Shown here: piece after piece, positions 1-9,226 of the stretch
Position numbering within the stretch: position 1 is the first letter of the stretch
Layout: each line of letters starts with the position of its first letter
NCBI RefSeq assembly: GCF_000271845.1
Contig: NZ_JH719393.1
Coordinates: forward strand, 1,952,442-2,016,441
Direction: 5' to 3'
Origin: Rhizobium leguminosarum bv. trifolii WSM2297
GTDB lineage: Bacteria; Pseudomonadota; Alphaproteobacteria; Rhizobiales; Rhizobiaceae
DNA length: 64,000 bases
Made by a program: the position numbers and the translations under genes
Notes under the pieces: model-generated
Seen by the model: the letters and a program-made list of their open reading frames with translations, nothing else
What the model was told of the DNA's origin: nothing
Databases searched by the model: none

Positions 1-1
1 A

Positions 2-682
2 CGAACAGGCACGAGCCCGACCTACTGGCAGGCCAAGCGCCGTTTCGACGAAGATACCGGGACCAGCGACATGGACATCGCCTTCATCGACAGGCAGCGC
101 CGTTCGGCGGGCCCTGTCGATGCGGTCGCAAGCGTCGATACGCTCTGCCTCAACCGCGACCTGCCGGAACAACTTCCTTTCGGCGGCGGTCATCCCTTCC
201 TGCAGCTTGCCTCCGGCCATGAGGCGGTGGCAGGCGTCGAGGCGCTGATCCCGCCAACGCCGTCGGTCCGGATGAACGATCAGGAGGGCCGGAACTGGCG
301 GCTGATCTCGCATCTCGTCCTCAATCACCTGTCGCTCTTCGACAATGACGGCGCGGCGCTGAAGGATATCCTGTCGCTCTACGCCTTCCGCGACAGCCCC
401 GAGACCAAGCAGTTCGTCGACGCGCTCGTCCGGATCAAGGCAGCCAATTCGACCGCCCGTCTCGGCAGCGGCGGCATGGTGCCCGGCACCGCGATCACGC
501 TCGAATTCGATCCCGCCGCCATCGATCGGCCGTCGGCTTTCCTGTTCGCAAGTGTGCTCGACCGCTTCTTCAGCCTCTATACCTCGGTCAACAGCTTTAC
601 CCGGCTGACGATCGGCATGAAGGGGCAGTCGCGACCGATCGCCCGGTGGCCGGCACGCGCCGCCGAACGCCCGCTCCTCTAA
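2..682 (+). CDS. tssF: T6SS baseplate protein TssF (ImpG), C-terminal part
   Basis: The reading frame is open from the window edge to a TAA and gives about 226 residues, so only the C-terminal third of a roughly 600-residue TssF is present. TssF is a cytoplasmic baseplate component that works with TssG, TssK and TssE. Identity rests on the sequence style of this region (a Y-W-Q-A-K-R-R-F segment near the edge, an S-V-N-S-F-T-R-L segment near the end) and on the gene order that follows, which is the rhizobial/agrobacterial imp order G-H-I-J-K-L-M-N. The true start lies outside the window. Confidence 0.9.
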   Translation, partial: RTGTSPTYWQAKRRFDEDTGTSDMDIAFIDRQRRSAGPVDAVASVDTLCLNRDLPEQLPFGGGHPFLQLASGHEAVAGVEALIPPTPSVRMNDQEGRNWRLISHLVLNHLSLFDNDGAALKDILSLYAFRDSPETKQFVDALVRIKAANSTARLGSGGMVPGTAITLEFDPAAIDRPSAFLFASVLDRFFSLYTSVNSFTRLTIGMKGQSRPIARWPARAAERPLL

Positions 683-702
683 GGAAGGATCGCCAGACAA
701 TC

Positions 703-1704
703 ATGGATCTTTCGACCGCCCCCAAGTCAGACGCTCTTGTCGATCTGCTCGAACGCGACCCCGGTCGCTTCGAGCCGGTGACGGCTTTTCGCGTCGCGCA
801 GACGTCGGTGGAGGAAGGACGGCTCGATGTCGCCTCGCATGTCGGCGTCTCGCCGGCGCCGCTTGCGGTCAGCGGATTTAGCCGCAAGGCCGGCCGCGCC
901 ACCGTGCGCAGTGCGCTTGCCGGTCTCATCGGTGCGCTCGGCTCCATGCCATCGACCTATAACGAACTCGTCATGCGCGAAGAGCGCAACCGGTCGCGGG
1001 CGCTGGCGGGCTTCTTCGATCTGTTCGGCGCGCGGATGGCGGAACTCTTCACCGACGCCTGCGAGAAATACCGAATCGCCCGGCGGCTGCGCTGGGGCGA
1101 CAGCTGGGCTAGCAACGCTTTCGTCACGACGCTGCTGTCGCTCACCGGCTTCGGCACCAAGCGGCTGGTCGAAAAAAGCGGCGTCGACGAAGAGCTGATC
1201 CTGCGTTTTTCGGGTTTCTTTGCCGCGCGCAACCGCAATGCCGTCAATCTCCGCGCCATGCTTGCCGAATTCAGCGGGCTGCCGGTGGAGATCGAATTGT
1301 TCCGCGGCCGCTGGCTGACCATTCCGGCGGAAGAGCGCAGCCGCATGGGCCAGCCGCAGGGCGTCCAGCTTGGCGTCAACGCGACGGCAGGTGCCGCCAT
1401 CCACGATTTCAGCGGCGGCTTCCGCATCGTCATCGGTCCGCTCGGTTTTGCCGACTACCTCCAGCTTGCGCCGGGCGGGCGCGCCATTACCGAGCTCTTC
1501 GCCCTGACGCGGCTTTATGTCGGCGCAGCACTCGAATTCGACATACAGGCGATCCTCAAGAAAGAGGACGTTCCCTTCTGCCAGCTCGGACAGGCGGGCG
1601 ATCCGCCGCGCCTGGGTTGGAACAGCTGGGCGAGGGTCGCGCCGGCGGCGAAAGACAGCGGCGATGCGGTGATCGTCGAGCGCCTGTCGGCCGAGATGCG
1701 GTGA
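703..1704 (+). CDS. tssG: T6SS baseplate protein TssG (ImpH)
   Basis: A 333-residue protein of the TssG family, which bridges TssF and TssK in the baseplate wedge in the cytoplasm. The ATG at 703 is chosen over an in-frame ATG at 646 because AAGGAAGG lies about 15 bases upstream and because the earlier start would sit inside tssF. Only 20 bases separate it from tssF, and the FHA gene starts 4 bases after its stop, so it is in the middle of a tight operon. Length is normal for the family and I see no damage. Confidence 0.92.
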   Translation: MDLSTAPKSDALVDLLERDPGRFEPVTAFRVAQTSVEEGRLDVASHVGVSPAPLAVSGFSRKAGRATVRSALAGLIGALGSMPSTYNELVMREERNRSRALAGFFDLFGARMAELFTDACEKYRIARRLRWGDSWASNAFVTTLLSLTGFGTKRLVEKSGVDEELILRFSGFFAARNRNAVNLRAMLAEFSGLPVEIELFRGRWLTIPAEERSRMGQPQGVQLGVNATAGAAIHDFSGGFRIVIGPLGFADYLQLAPGGRAITELFALTRLYVGAALEFDIQAILKKEDVPFCQLGQAGDPPRLGWNSWARVAPAAKDSGDAVIVERLSAEMR

Positions 1705-1708
1705 GGAG

Positions 1709-2893
1709 ATGGGGATGCGGCTCGAACTGAGAGAGATTACCAGTAACGTGGCACTGCCGGCCGGCCGCTCGAAATGGTTTTTCGAACGCGGCCGGCGCAC
1801 ACTCGGCCGGGCGCCCGATTGCGACTGGCAGCTGCCGGAGGACCAGCGCTCCGTCTCCAAGCTCCATTGCATCATCGAGCGCGATCGCGAGGGTTTCCTG
1901 TTGCGCGACCAAAGCGCAAACGGCTCCCGGGTCGATGGTGTCACCGTCCATGAAGGTGAGATCGCCAGGCTTTCCGACAGGTCGCGGCTGGAGATGGGCG
2001 GACTGACCTTTTCCGTCCACATATCAGGCGAGAGCGACCGTGAGATCGAGGATCCCGATGCCGGTCTGGTGCTGAGCGACGAGCCGCTGACCATTTCCGC
2101 GATCCTCGCCGATATCGCTCCGGGCGGCCGTACAGCAAGCGGGATTCTCGGAGAGCGCGCGGCCGAGGACTGGACCCTTCCCGAACCGGGCGGCAAAAAG
2201 GCGACGGCCTCATCCCGCAATATCGAGATCGGCTGGAGCGGTCCTCCGGAGATCCGCACGGCCACCCAGCTTCTGCCGGCAGACTGGAACGCGGAGGAGA
2301 CCGAGTACGGCAGCCATCTGGAACATGGTTCCGCCACCCATGTCGCCGTGCCGATCGCCCAGCGCCGGGCCGCGCCGGTGATCGAGATCGTCAACGACAA
2401 CGATCCGCAGCCAGAGCCCGAGGAATTTCCGACGCTGACGATCGGCCGCGCGGAAGCCTTCGCGGATCGGCTGGAGCCACTGCTCGGCCGGCTCGAGGAG
2501 GCTGTCGAGAATAGCTATGCCGTTTTCGAGATGGGTGCGCCTTCCTCCGACAGCCAGCCGGATTTTCTGGCCGCCAGCAGGGAGGATGCGCTCCTTGCCC
2601 GCATCGAGGCGCTGCTTACGCAACAACTCAAGCTCAATTCCGCTCTCGAAGCCCTCGTTCAGGCGGCTGGCCGGCTGGAGCCGCGCAGCCTGGAAACGCG
2701 TGTCGAGACCGGCGCCTGGCGCCGGGACCGGAATTACTGGCGGGCCTACCGGGCCCAGTTCGAAAAAGACGGCAAGAGCCGGTCGATCCAGGATGTTTTC
2801 CGCGAGGCCATGACCGGCGCGATAAGTGGCAGAGATGCAGGGCCTCGTCCGCAGGACAGGCAGGAAGGAAAAGACGCGCATCATGAGGAATGA
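1709..2893 (+). CDS. impI: T6SS FHA-domain protein (ImpI/TagH-like)
   Basis: A 394-residue protein. Residues of about 24-95 form a forkhead-associated domain: an L-G-R near the start, an S-V-S-K-L-H segment and an S-A-N-G-S-R-V segment match the phosphothreonine-binding core. The rest is acidic, low in recognisable domains, and probably a docking tail. FHA proteins of T6SS loci read phosphorylation by the PpkA-type kinase that PppA-type phosphatases reverse. Both partners are encoded 6-8 kb downstream in this operon (tagF-pppA and the kinase). Its 3' end overlaps tssK by 11 bases. Confidence 0.9.
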   Translation: MGMRLELREITSNVALPAGRSKWFFERGRRTLGRAPDCDWQLPEDQRSVSKLHCIIERDREGFLLRDQSANGSRVDGVTVHEGEIARLSDRSRLEMGGLTFSVHISGESDREIEDPDAGLVLSDEPLTISAILADIAPGGRTASGILGERAAEDWTLPEPGGKKATASSRNIEIGWSGPPEIRTATQLLPADWNAEETEYGSHLEHGSATHVAVPIAQRRAAPVIEIVNDNDPQPEPEEFPTLTIGRAEAFADRLEPLLGRLEEAVENSYAVFEMGAPSSDSQPDFLAASREDALLARIEALLTQQLKLNSALEALVQAAGRLEPRSLETRVETGAWRRDRNYWRAYRAQFEKDGKSRSIQDVFREAMTGAISGRDAGPRPQDRQEGKDAHHEE

Positions 2894-4223
2894 GAACCGG
2901 GTGGCCTGGAGCGAAGGCATGTTCCTTCGCGTGCAGCATTTTCAGCAGGCGGACCGCTGGACCGAGCGGCTCGTGCGCACCGCCACACACGGCCTGGCGC
3001 CCTATCCCTGGGGGATATCGGAGATCGGCATCGACCGCGGCGCGCTGGCGATCGGCCAGTTCGCCCTGTCGAACCTGCGCGGCGTCCTGCCGGACGGCAC
3101 GCCGTTCGAAGCCCCTGTCGATGCCGACCTGCCGCCGCCGCTCGATCTCGACGAGAACACCAAGAATGCGGTCGTTTATCTCGCCCTTCCCGCCCGTCAG
3201 CCGGGCAAGGCCGATGTGGCGCTGAACGGCGGCGCTCAGCGCAACAGCGTCCGGCTCGTCGCTTCGCCCTATGAAGCGCCCGACGCCAATGTCGAGACCG
3301 ACTTCATGGCGCCGATCGATGTCGGCCGCCTCAGCCTGCGGTATCTCCGCACCGGCGACGAGCTTGCCGGCTACGAGCTGATCGGACTTGCCCGTATCAT
3401 CGAGGTGCGCTCCGACCGGGCGGTGATCCTCGATCCGGATTATATCCTGCCGAGCCTCAACTGCACGGCGGCGGGCCGGCTGAACGAGCTGATCACCGAG
3501 CTTCTCGGCATCGTGCGCCACCGCGCCGAGGCGATCGCCGAACGGATCGGTGATCCCACCATTCGCGGGACCGCGGAGGTCGGCGACTACCTGCTCTTGC
3601 AGATCCTCAACCGCGCCGATCCGATGCTGAAACATATTTCGGCCAATGCGACGCGCGTCCACCCCATCGCCTTTTACGAGAACTGCATCCAGCTTGCCGG
3701 CGAACTCGCTACCTTCACCACCGACCGCAAACGCGCCAGCGATTTCCCGCCCTATCGCCATGACGACCTGAAGGCGACGTTTGCCGCCGTCTTCGACGAT
3801 CTCAGGGCCTCGCTGTCCTCCGTGCTTGAACAGGCGGCCGTGGCGATCGAGCTTGCCGAGCGTCGGCATGGCGTCAGGATCGGCATGATCAACGATCGCA
3901 CGCTGCTTCGGGATGCCGGCTTCGTGCTGGCGGTTCGGGCCGAGATGCCGGCCGAAGACGTGCGCCGCAAACTGCCGGCGCAGATCAAGGTCGGCCCTGT
4001 CGAGCGCATTGCCGATCTCGTCAACGTGGCGCTGCCGGGCATTCCCGTCCGGCCGCTGCCGGTGCTGCCGCGCCAGCTCCCCTATCGCTCCGGCACCATC
4101 TATTTCGAACTCGACACCAAGAACCCGCTCTGGAAACAACTCGACACTTCGGGCGCCATCGCCGTGCATCTCGCCGGCGATTTCCCCGGGCTCGAAATAG
4201 AACTGTGGGCCCTCAGAGAATGA
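2883..4223 (+). CDS. tssK: T6SS baseplate adaptor TssK (ImpJ)
   Basis: A 446-residue TssK, the trimeric connector between baseplate and the TssL/TssM membrane complex. The N-terminal V-A-W-S-E-G-M-F-L-R followed by Q-H-F-Q-Q motif is the family hallmark. The ATG at 2883 is preferred over an in-frame start at 2826 because AGGAAGGAAAAG lies 9-20 bases upstream and the protein then begins at the normal place. It overlaps the FHA gene in front, and its stop is shared with the tssL start in an ATGA overlap, indicating translational coupling. Confidence 0.95.
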   Translation: MRNENRVAWSEGMFLRVQHFQQADRWTERLVRTATHGLAPYPWGISEIGIDRGALAIGQFALSNLRGVLPDGTPFEAPVDADLPPPLDLDENTKNAVVYLALPARQPGKADVALNGGAQRNSVRLVASPYEAPDANVETDFMAPIDVGRLSLRYLRTGDELAGYELIGLARIIEVRSDRAVILDPDYILPSLNCTAAGRLNELITELLGIVRHRAEAIAERIGDPTIRGTAEVGDYLLLQILNRADPMLKHISANATRVHPIAFYENCIQLAGELATFTTDRKRASDFPPYRHDDLKATFAAVFDDLRASLSSVLEQAAVAIELAERRHGVRIGMINDRTLLRDAGFVLAVRAEMPAEDVRRKLPAQIKVGPVERIADLVNVALPGIPVRPLPVLPRQLPYRSGTIYFELDTKNPLWKQLDTSGAIAVHLAGDFPGLEIELWALRE

Positions 4224-5743
4224 AGAACGAACCCGCTTCCTGGCAGAACCTGCCGACCATCGTCGAACTCACCGAGGATGGCGTGAAGAAAAAACAATCC
4301 GCCCGCAAGATGGCGGAGATGCTGGACGACGTTCTCGATTTTCCCGAAGGCGAGAAGGGCCTGTCGGGATCGTCTTTGAACGGCGGAGCATCGGTCGAAA
4401 CACTCGTCAAGGATTTCCGCTTCGGTGCCGAAGACGTGCCGACCCTGGTGCGTTCGGCCGCACCGCTCCTCAACCTTGCCCATGGCCTGCGCTACGCGGA
4501 AGAGCAGCCTGACATCGATGAGCTGCGCGCGGTAGCGATCGCCGCCGTCGGCCGCTACGAGCGGGATCTGGCGAGCGCGCGCATCAGCCCGGAGCGGGCG
4601 CGCGCCGCCCATTACGTCGTCTGCGCGACGGTCGACGACGTCGTGCTGAGCAAGGCCTGGGGCGTGCGCGCCGGCTGGGCCCGCTCGGGACTCGTCTCCA
4701 CCTTCCATATGGACGTGACCGGCGGCGAGCGGGTGTTCGACCTGCTCGACCATTTCCACCAGAGCCCCGGCGCCAACAAGGACCTGCTGCTGCTCATCTA
4801 TCTCTGCCTGTCGCTTGCCTTCGAGGGCCGCACCCGCGTTTCCGCGCGCGGCGGGCTGGAACTCGCCCGCATTCGCGACGGTCTCTACAAGACGCTGCTT
4901 GGCCAATACGGCGTCTTCGAACGGGAGCTTTCCCCGCATTGGAAGGGCGTTTCGGCCCGGCACCAGCCGCTGCGCACCGCCGCGGCGCTCTGGACACTGC
5001 TTTCCCTACTGACGCTGATCCTGGCGTTCGGCTACCTCTTTTTCACGCTCTCGCTCAATCGCGCCTCCGATGGCACCTTCGAGCGCCTTGCCAACCTGCC
5101 GCCGCGCGAGACGCCGAGCGTGCTGGTCACGATTCCCGAGCCGGCTCGCCAGCCGCCGCCTGTCGTCGTCGCCGAAACGCCGCCTCCGCCACCCCCGCCG
5201 CAAGCAAAACCGCCGAGCCGGCTCGACAATCTGCTCGCCTTCCTCCAGCCGGAAGTCGAGAAGAAGCTGGTCACGCTCTCGGATTCGAACGGTAGGCTGC
5301 TGGTCCGCATCAGCAATTCCGGTCTGTTCGCCACCGGCAGCGCCGAGGTCAGCGACAAGTTCCACGATCTCCTGCAGCGGATCGGCGGCGCGCTCGCCGC
5401 CGAGAAATTCCGCGCCGTAGTGGTGGGATATACGGACAATGTGCCGATCCGCACCATTCAGTTCCCCTCCAACTGGCACCTGTCGGAAGCCCGCGCCAAG
5501 GCGGTCGGCGACATATTGAGCGCATTCACCGGTCCGGGCGCGATCCTGACCGAGGGACGGGCCGACAGCGACCCGATCGCCGCCAACGACACGCCGGAAG
5601 GCCGCGAGATGAACCGCCGCACCGAGATCCTGGTGCTGACCGATCCGAGCGAGCGGCTGAGCGATGCGGGTTTCAAGACGCCGCCGATCAGGGCCGAAGC
5701 GCCCGATGAACCGTCGTCCGCCGCAGGAGGCGCTTCGCGATGA
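4220..5743 (+). CDS. tssL: T6SS membrane protein TssL with OmpA-like C-terminus (ImpK)
   Basis: A 507-residue inner-membrane protein. The N-terminal cytoplasmic DotU/TssL domain spans about residues 60-250, one membrane helix follows near residue 260-285, then a Pro-rich linker, then a periplasmic OmpA-family peptidoglycan-binding domain (about 350-480) with a G-Y-T-D-N-V-P-I segment and the late N-R-R-T-E-I motif. TssL variants with this extension anchor the secretion complex to the cell wall. The ATG at 4220 overlaps the tssK stop as ATGA; a GTG 15 bases earlier in frame is less likely. It overlaps tssM by ATGA as well. Confidence 0.95.
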   Translation: MKNEPASWQNLPTIVELTEDGVKKKQSARKMAEMLDDVLDFPEGEKGLSGSSLNGGASVETLVKDFRFGAEDVPTLVRSAAPLLNLAHGLRYAEEQPDIDELRAVAIAAVGRYERDLASARISPERARAAHYVVCATVDDVVLSKAWGVRAGWARSGLVSTFHMDVTGGERVFDLLDHFHQSPGANKDLLLLIYLCLSLAFEGRTRVSARGGLELARIRDGLYKTLLGQYGVFERELSPHWKGVSARHQPLRTAAALWTLLSLLTLILAFGYLFFTLSLNRASDGTFERLANLPPRETPSVLVTIPEPARQPPPVVVAETPPPPPPPQAKPPSRLDNLLAFLQPEVEKKLVTLSDSNGRLLVRISNSGLFATGSAEVSDKFHDLLQRIGGALAAEKFRAVVVGYTDNVPIRTIQFPSNWHLSEARAKAVGDILSAFTGPGAILTEGRADSDPIAANDTPEGREMNRRTEILVLTDPSERLSDAGFKTPPIRAEAPDEPSSAAGGASR

Positions 5744-8700
5744 ATCCCTTAGGTTATTTCTATACGCTGCGTTCCTATGTCGAGGCCTATGCTGGGCTGA
5801 TCGGCCGGCGCTTCATCTCGATCATCTGGGTGGCGGCGATCTGCGTGGTCATCTGGTTCTACGGCTATCTCGCCGCCTATGGCGATTTCAAGCCGCTGGC
5901 GAGCGCCTCGGCGCGGCTGACGCTGATCGGCGTCATCATCGCCGCCTGGCTCGCTTATCTGCTCTTCACGGTGATCCGTGACCGGCGCCGCGACAAGCAG
6001 CTCGTCGAAGGGATCGAGCGGGACGCGGAAGCCGAAGCGGCGGCCAGCCAGCAGGCTGAGGTCGGCGAGATCCACAGCCGGCTAAAGGAAGCGCTACAGC
6101 TTCTGCGCCGCATCACCAAGAAGCGCTTCGGTTATATCTACGAGCTGCCGTGGTACGTGATCTTCGGCGCGCCGGGTTCCGGCAAGACGACGGCGCTCAC
6201 CAATTCCGGCCTTAAATTCCCACTCGGCGATGCGCTCGGCAGCAATTCCGTGCAGGGGATCGGCGGCACGCGCAACTGCAATTGGTGGTTCACCGACGAG
6301 GCCATCCTCATCGATACCGCCGGCCGCTACACCACGCAGGACGATCTGAACGGCTCAGCCAAGGCCGGTTGGGAGGGATTTCTCGGCCTGCTCCGCAAGT
6401 ATCGCCGCTCGCAGCCGATCAACGGCGCGCTGGTGACCCTGTCGATCGGCGATCTGCTGACCCGCGATCCGGAAGCCCAGCGCGAGGAGATCAGGGCGAT
6501 CCGCCAGCGGCTGTCCGAACTCGACGAACTTCTGCATGCACGCGTACCGGTCTATCTGCTGCTGACCAAGGCCGATCTCTTGACCGGCTTCGTCGAATTC
6601 TTCGACGGTTTCAACAAAAGCGACCGCGAGCAAGTCTGGGGCACGACGTTCGGGCTCGAAGAGAGCTACAAGGCGGCAAACCTGCCGGACCGTTTCATGG
6701 AAGAATTCACTCTGCTGCAGCAACGCGTCGACTCCATGCTGATCGAGCGCCTGCAGCAGGAGCCCAATCCGGAGCTGCGCGGCCGCATCTTCCGTTTTCC
6801 AGCCGAACTCGTTTCTTTGAAGGAACGCCTGCAGGAGGTCGTGACCGAGCTTTGCTCAGGCTCGAAACTGGTGGAAGCGCCGCTGCTGCGCGGCATTTAT
6901 TTCGCCTCCGGCACCCAGAGAGACGAGACCGTTGCCGTCCCCCGCCTGCGGCGCAGCTATTTCCTTTCGCGCCTCTTCAAGGAGGTGATCTTCGGAGAGG
7001 CCTCGCTCGTTGCCCGCGACAAGCGGCTTTCCGGCCGGCAGCTCCTCTTCCGCCGTGCCGCCTATGCGAGCGCGGTGCTGCTGCTGGCCGTCGTGCTGAC
7101 CAGCTGGACGGCCACTTATATCCAGAACACCACGGCGCTCGCCGGCGCCGACAGACGCATCGACGCCTATGAGCAGCTGGTGCGCGGCGTGCCGGTTCGC
7201 GACGTCTCGGATGCGGATTTCCTGCGCATCCTGCCGGCGCTCGACAATCTCGCCGCTGTCACCACCGATTTCTCAAAGACCCGCGTCTGGCCGGTCAGCC
7301 TCGGCCTCGACCAGGAAGGCAAGGTCGAAAGCCGCCAGCGCGAGGCCTATCAGCGGGCGCTGAACACATTGCTGCTGCCGCGCATGCTGGTACAGCTCCA
7401 GAAGGAAATGACCGAGGCCACCGACGTCACCCGAACCTTCGACGCGCTGAAACTCTACGGCATGCTCGGCGGTCTCGGCCCTGTGAATGCGGATTTTGCC
7501 TCGCTTGAGGCAGAGGATATGTTCACCAGGCTCTATCCCGACGAAGGCAGGGCCGCGGCTCGCAACGCCCTGATTGCCCATGCCGAAGCCATGGCGCGCG
7601 GCGCGCTGCCGCCGATCGAACTCGACAAGGCGCTGATCGCCAAGGCCCGCGCCACCATCCGTTCTGAGAACATCGCCAGCCGCGCCTATGATATCCTGGC
7701 GGAATACCGCCAGTCCCGCGCCCTTCCCGGCTGGAGCCCGGCCGGCGCGCTCGGACCGCTCGGCGAACAGGCCTTCGAGCGCACCTCCAAGACGCCGCTC
7801 ACTGAGAGCATTCCCGGCCTTTTCTCGGCGATCGGCTACCGCACCGTCGTTCTGCCCGAGATCAGCGACGCCGCGACCGAGGCGCTCGACGAGCAATGGG
7901 TCCGCGGCGATCCCAATCCCGCCGGCGTCACTGTCGACACGGTCGCCCAGGCGACACTTCAGCTCTACTTCGACAATTTCGAGCAGCGCTGGGCCACGCT
8001 TCTCGCCGATATCAGGGTCAAACCCTCGCAGACGATCAGCGATGCGGCGGAAACCACCCGCATCCTCGCGGGCAAACCCGGCCCGGTCGAGACGATCGCG
8101 AAATCGATCACGGCTGCCACCGATCTGCGTGGCCCAGGCGCCGAAATCGCCTCTGCTGCCGGCGACAGCTTGGCCGAGTCGACCGCGGCGCTTGCCAGTG
8201 CGGCGAATGCCCCCGATCCCTTCGGCCGTCTGCGCGACGCGTTGAAGGCACCGGCCGGACAGTCTCCGCTTACCGACCAACAGGAGGAAGCGCCGCGATC
8301 GGAGATCGGCCAGCTCGAGCCGATCCTGCAGAGGGTGCAGGAGCAGCTTTCGCGTGCCACGACCTCGACCGCCGAAGTCGCCAAGGTCTTCGACGTCGAC
8401 AGCCAACTGACCGACGCCAACCAGGACCTGCTTCAGCAGGCCCGCAAGTTGCCCGCGCCTATCGATAGTTGGATGGCGGGGCTGGCTGCGGATGTCGGAT
8501 CGCTGGCGGTCAAATCCGCCCGTTCGCGCATCAGCGGCGCCTGGGCCGCGGAGGGCGCGGGCTTCTGCTCGAACGTCGTTGCCGGCCGTTATCCCTTCGA
8601 CCGGAAATCCCCGCGCGACGTGGCGATGAGCGACTTTGTGAGACTTTTCGGTCCCGAGGGGCTGTTCAAGACCTTCTTCAAGGAGAAGCTCGAAGCCTTC

Positions 8701-9216
8701 GTCGATACCAGCGCCTCACCCTGGGGCTGGAAGGGCACCTTCGGCGCGGCGAGCATTCCGAGCGCGGCGATCGCCCAGTTCGAGAATGCCGATAAGATCA
8801 ACCGCGCCTTCTTCCCGGCCGGCAGCGAGAACCCGTCGATCACGATCAACGTCAAGCCGGTCTCGCTGACCGATGCCGCCAGCGCCGTGATGCTGGAGAT
8901 CGAGGGCGAACGCGTGGTCTATTTCCACGGGCCAATCCAGTCGAAATCGATCACCTGGCCATCGGCGGAAGCCAGCAACGCTTCGCGCATCGCCTTCCAG
9001 CCAGGCGGCTGGCAGCAGGCTTTGACGGAGAATGGCGACTGGTCGCCGTTCCGGCTGTTCGACGATGCCAATGTCACCGTGCAGGGCGACGATCTCTTCC
9101 GGGCAAAATTCCAGCAGGATGGCCAGGCGGCGGAGTTCGACGTGCAGTTCGGGTCGGTGCTCAATCCATTCCGGCTGGAGGCGCTCGGCGCCTTCTCATG
9201 CCCGGCGCAATTCTGA
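5740..9216 (+). CDS. tssM: T6SS inner-membrane protein TssM (IcmF/ImpL)
   Basis: A 1158-residue IcmF-family protein, full length for TssM. Two membrane helices lie near residues 24-46 and 58-80, and a third near 445-465. Between them is a cytoplasmic NTPase-like domain with Walker A G-A-P-G-S-G-K-T-T at about residue 143 and an L-I-D-T-A-G-R-Y motif near 190, so this copy keeps an apparently intact nucleotide-binding loop (in some TssM proteins it is degenerate). The long C-terminal part is periplasmic and meets TssJ/TssL. Start and tssL stop overlap as ATGA. Confidence 0.96.
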   Translation: MNPLGYFYTLRSYVEAYAGLIGRRFISIIWVAAICVVIWFYGYLAAYGDFKPLASASARLTLIGVIIAAWLAYLLFTVIRDRRRDKQLVEGIERDAEAEAAASQQAEVGEIHSRLKEALQLLRRITKKRFGYIYELPWYVIFGAPGSGKTTALTNSGLKFPLGDALGSNSVQGIGGTRNCNWWFTDEAILIDTAGRYTTQDDLNGSAKAGWEGFLGLLRKYRRSQPINGALVTLSIGDLLTRDPEAQREEIRAIRQRLSELDELLHARVPVYLLLTKADLLTGFVEFFDGFNKSDREQVWGTTFGLEESYKAANLPDRFMEEFTLLQQRVDSMLIERLQQEPNPELRGRIFRFPAELVSLKERLQEVVTELCSGSKLVEAPLLRGIYFASGTQRDETVAVPRLRRSYFLSRLFKEVIFGEASLVARDKRLSGRQLLFRRAAYASAVLLLAVVLTSWTATYIQNTTALAGADRRIDAYEQLVRGVPVRDVSDADFLRILPALDNLAAVTTDFSKTRVWPVSLGLDQEGKVESRQREAYQRALNTLLLPRMLVQLQKEMTEATDVTRTFDALKLYGMLGGLGPVNADFASLEAEDMFTRLYPDEGRAAARNALIAHAEAMARGALPPIELDKALIAKARATIRSENIASRAYDILAEYRQSRALPGWSPAGALGPLGEQAFERTSKTPLTESIPGLFSAIGYRTVVLPEISDAATEALDEQWVRGDPNPAGVTVDTVAQATLQLYFDNFEQRWATLLADIRVKPSQTISDAAETTRILAGKPGPVETIAKSITAATDLRGPGAEIASAAGDSLAESTAALASAANAPDPFGRLRDALKAPAGQSPLTDQQEEAPRSEIGQLEPILQRVQEQLSRATTSTAEVAKVFDVDSQLTDANQDLLQQARKLPAPIDSWMAGLAADVGSLAVKSARSRISGAWAAEGAGFCSNVVAGRYPFDRKSPRDVAMSDFVRLFGPEGLFKTFFKEKLEAFVDTSASPWGWKGTFGAASIPSAAIAQFENADKINRAFFPAGSENPSITINVKPVSLTDAASAVMLEIEGERVVYFHGPIQSKSITWPSAEASNASRIAFQPGGWQQALTENGDWSPFRLFDDANVTVQGDDLFRAKFQQDGQAAEFDVQFGSVLNPFRLEALGAFSCPAQF

Positions 9217-9226
9217 TCGGCATGAT

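Noticed and set aside
727..2400. 557-residue minus-strand open frame opposite tssG and impI
   Set aside because: Shadow of the T6SS genes caused by high GC; no ribosome-binding site, no domain, and it crosses two well-supported genes.
2634..4169. 511-residue minus-strand open frame opposite tssK
   Set aside because: Composition (Arg, Gly, Asp, His rich) is that of an antisense frame of a real gene.
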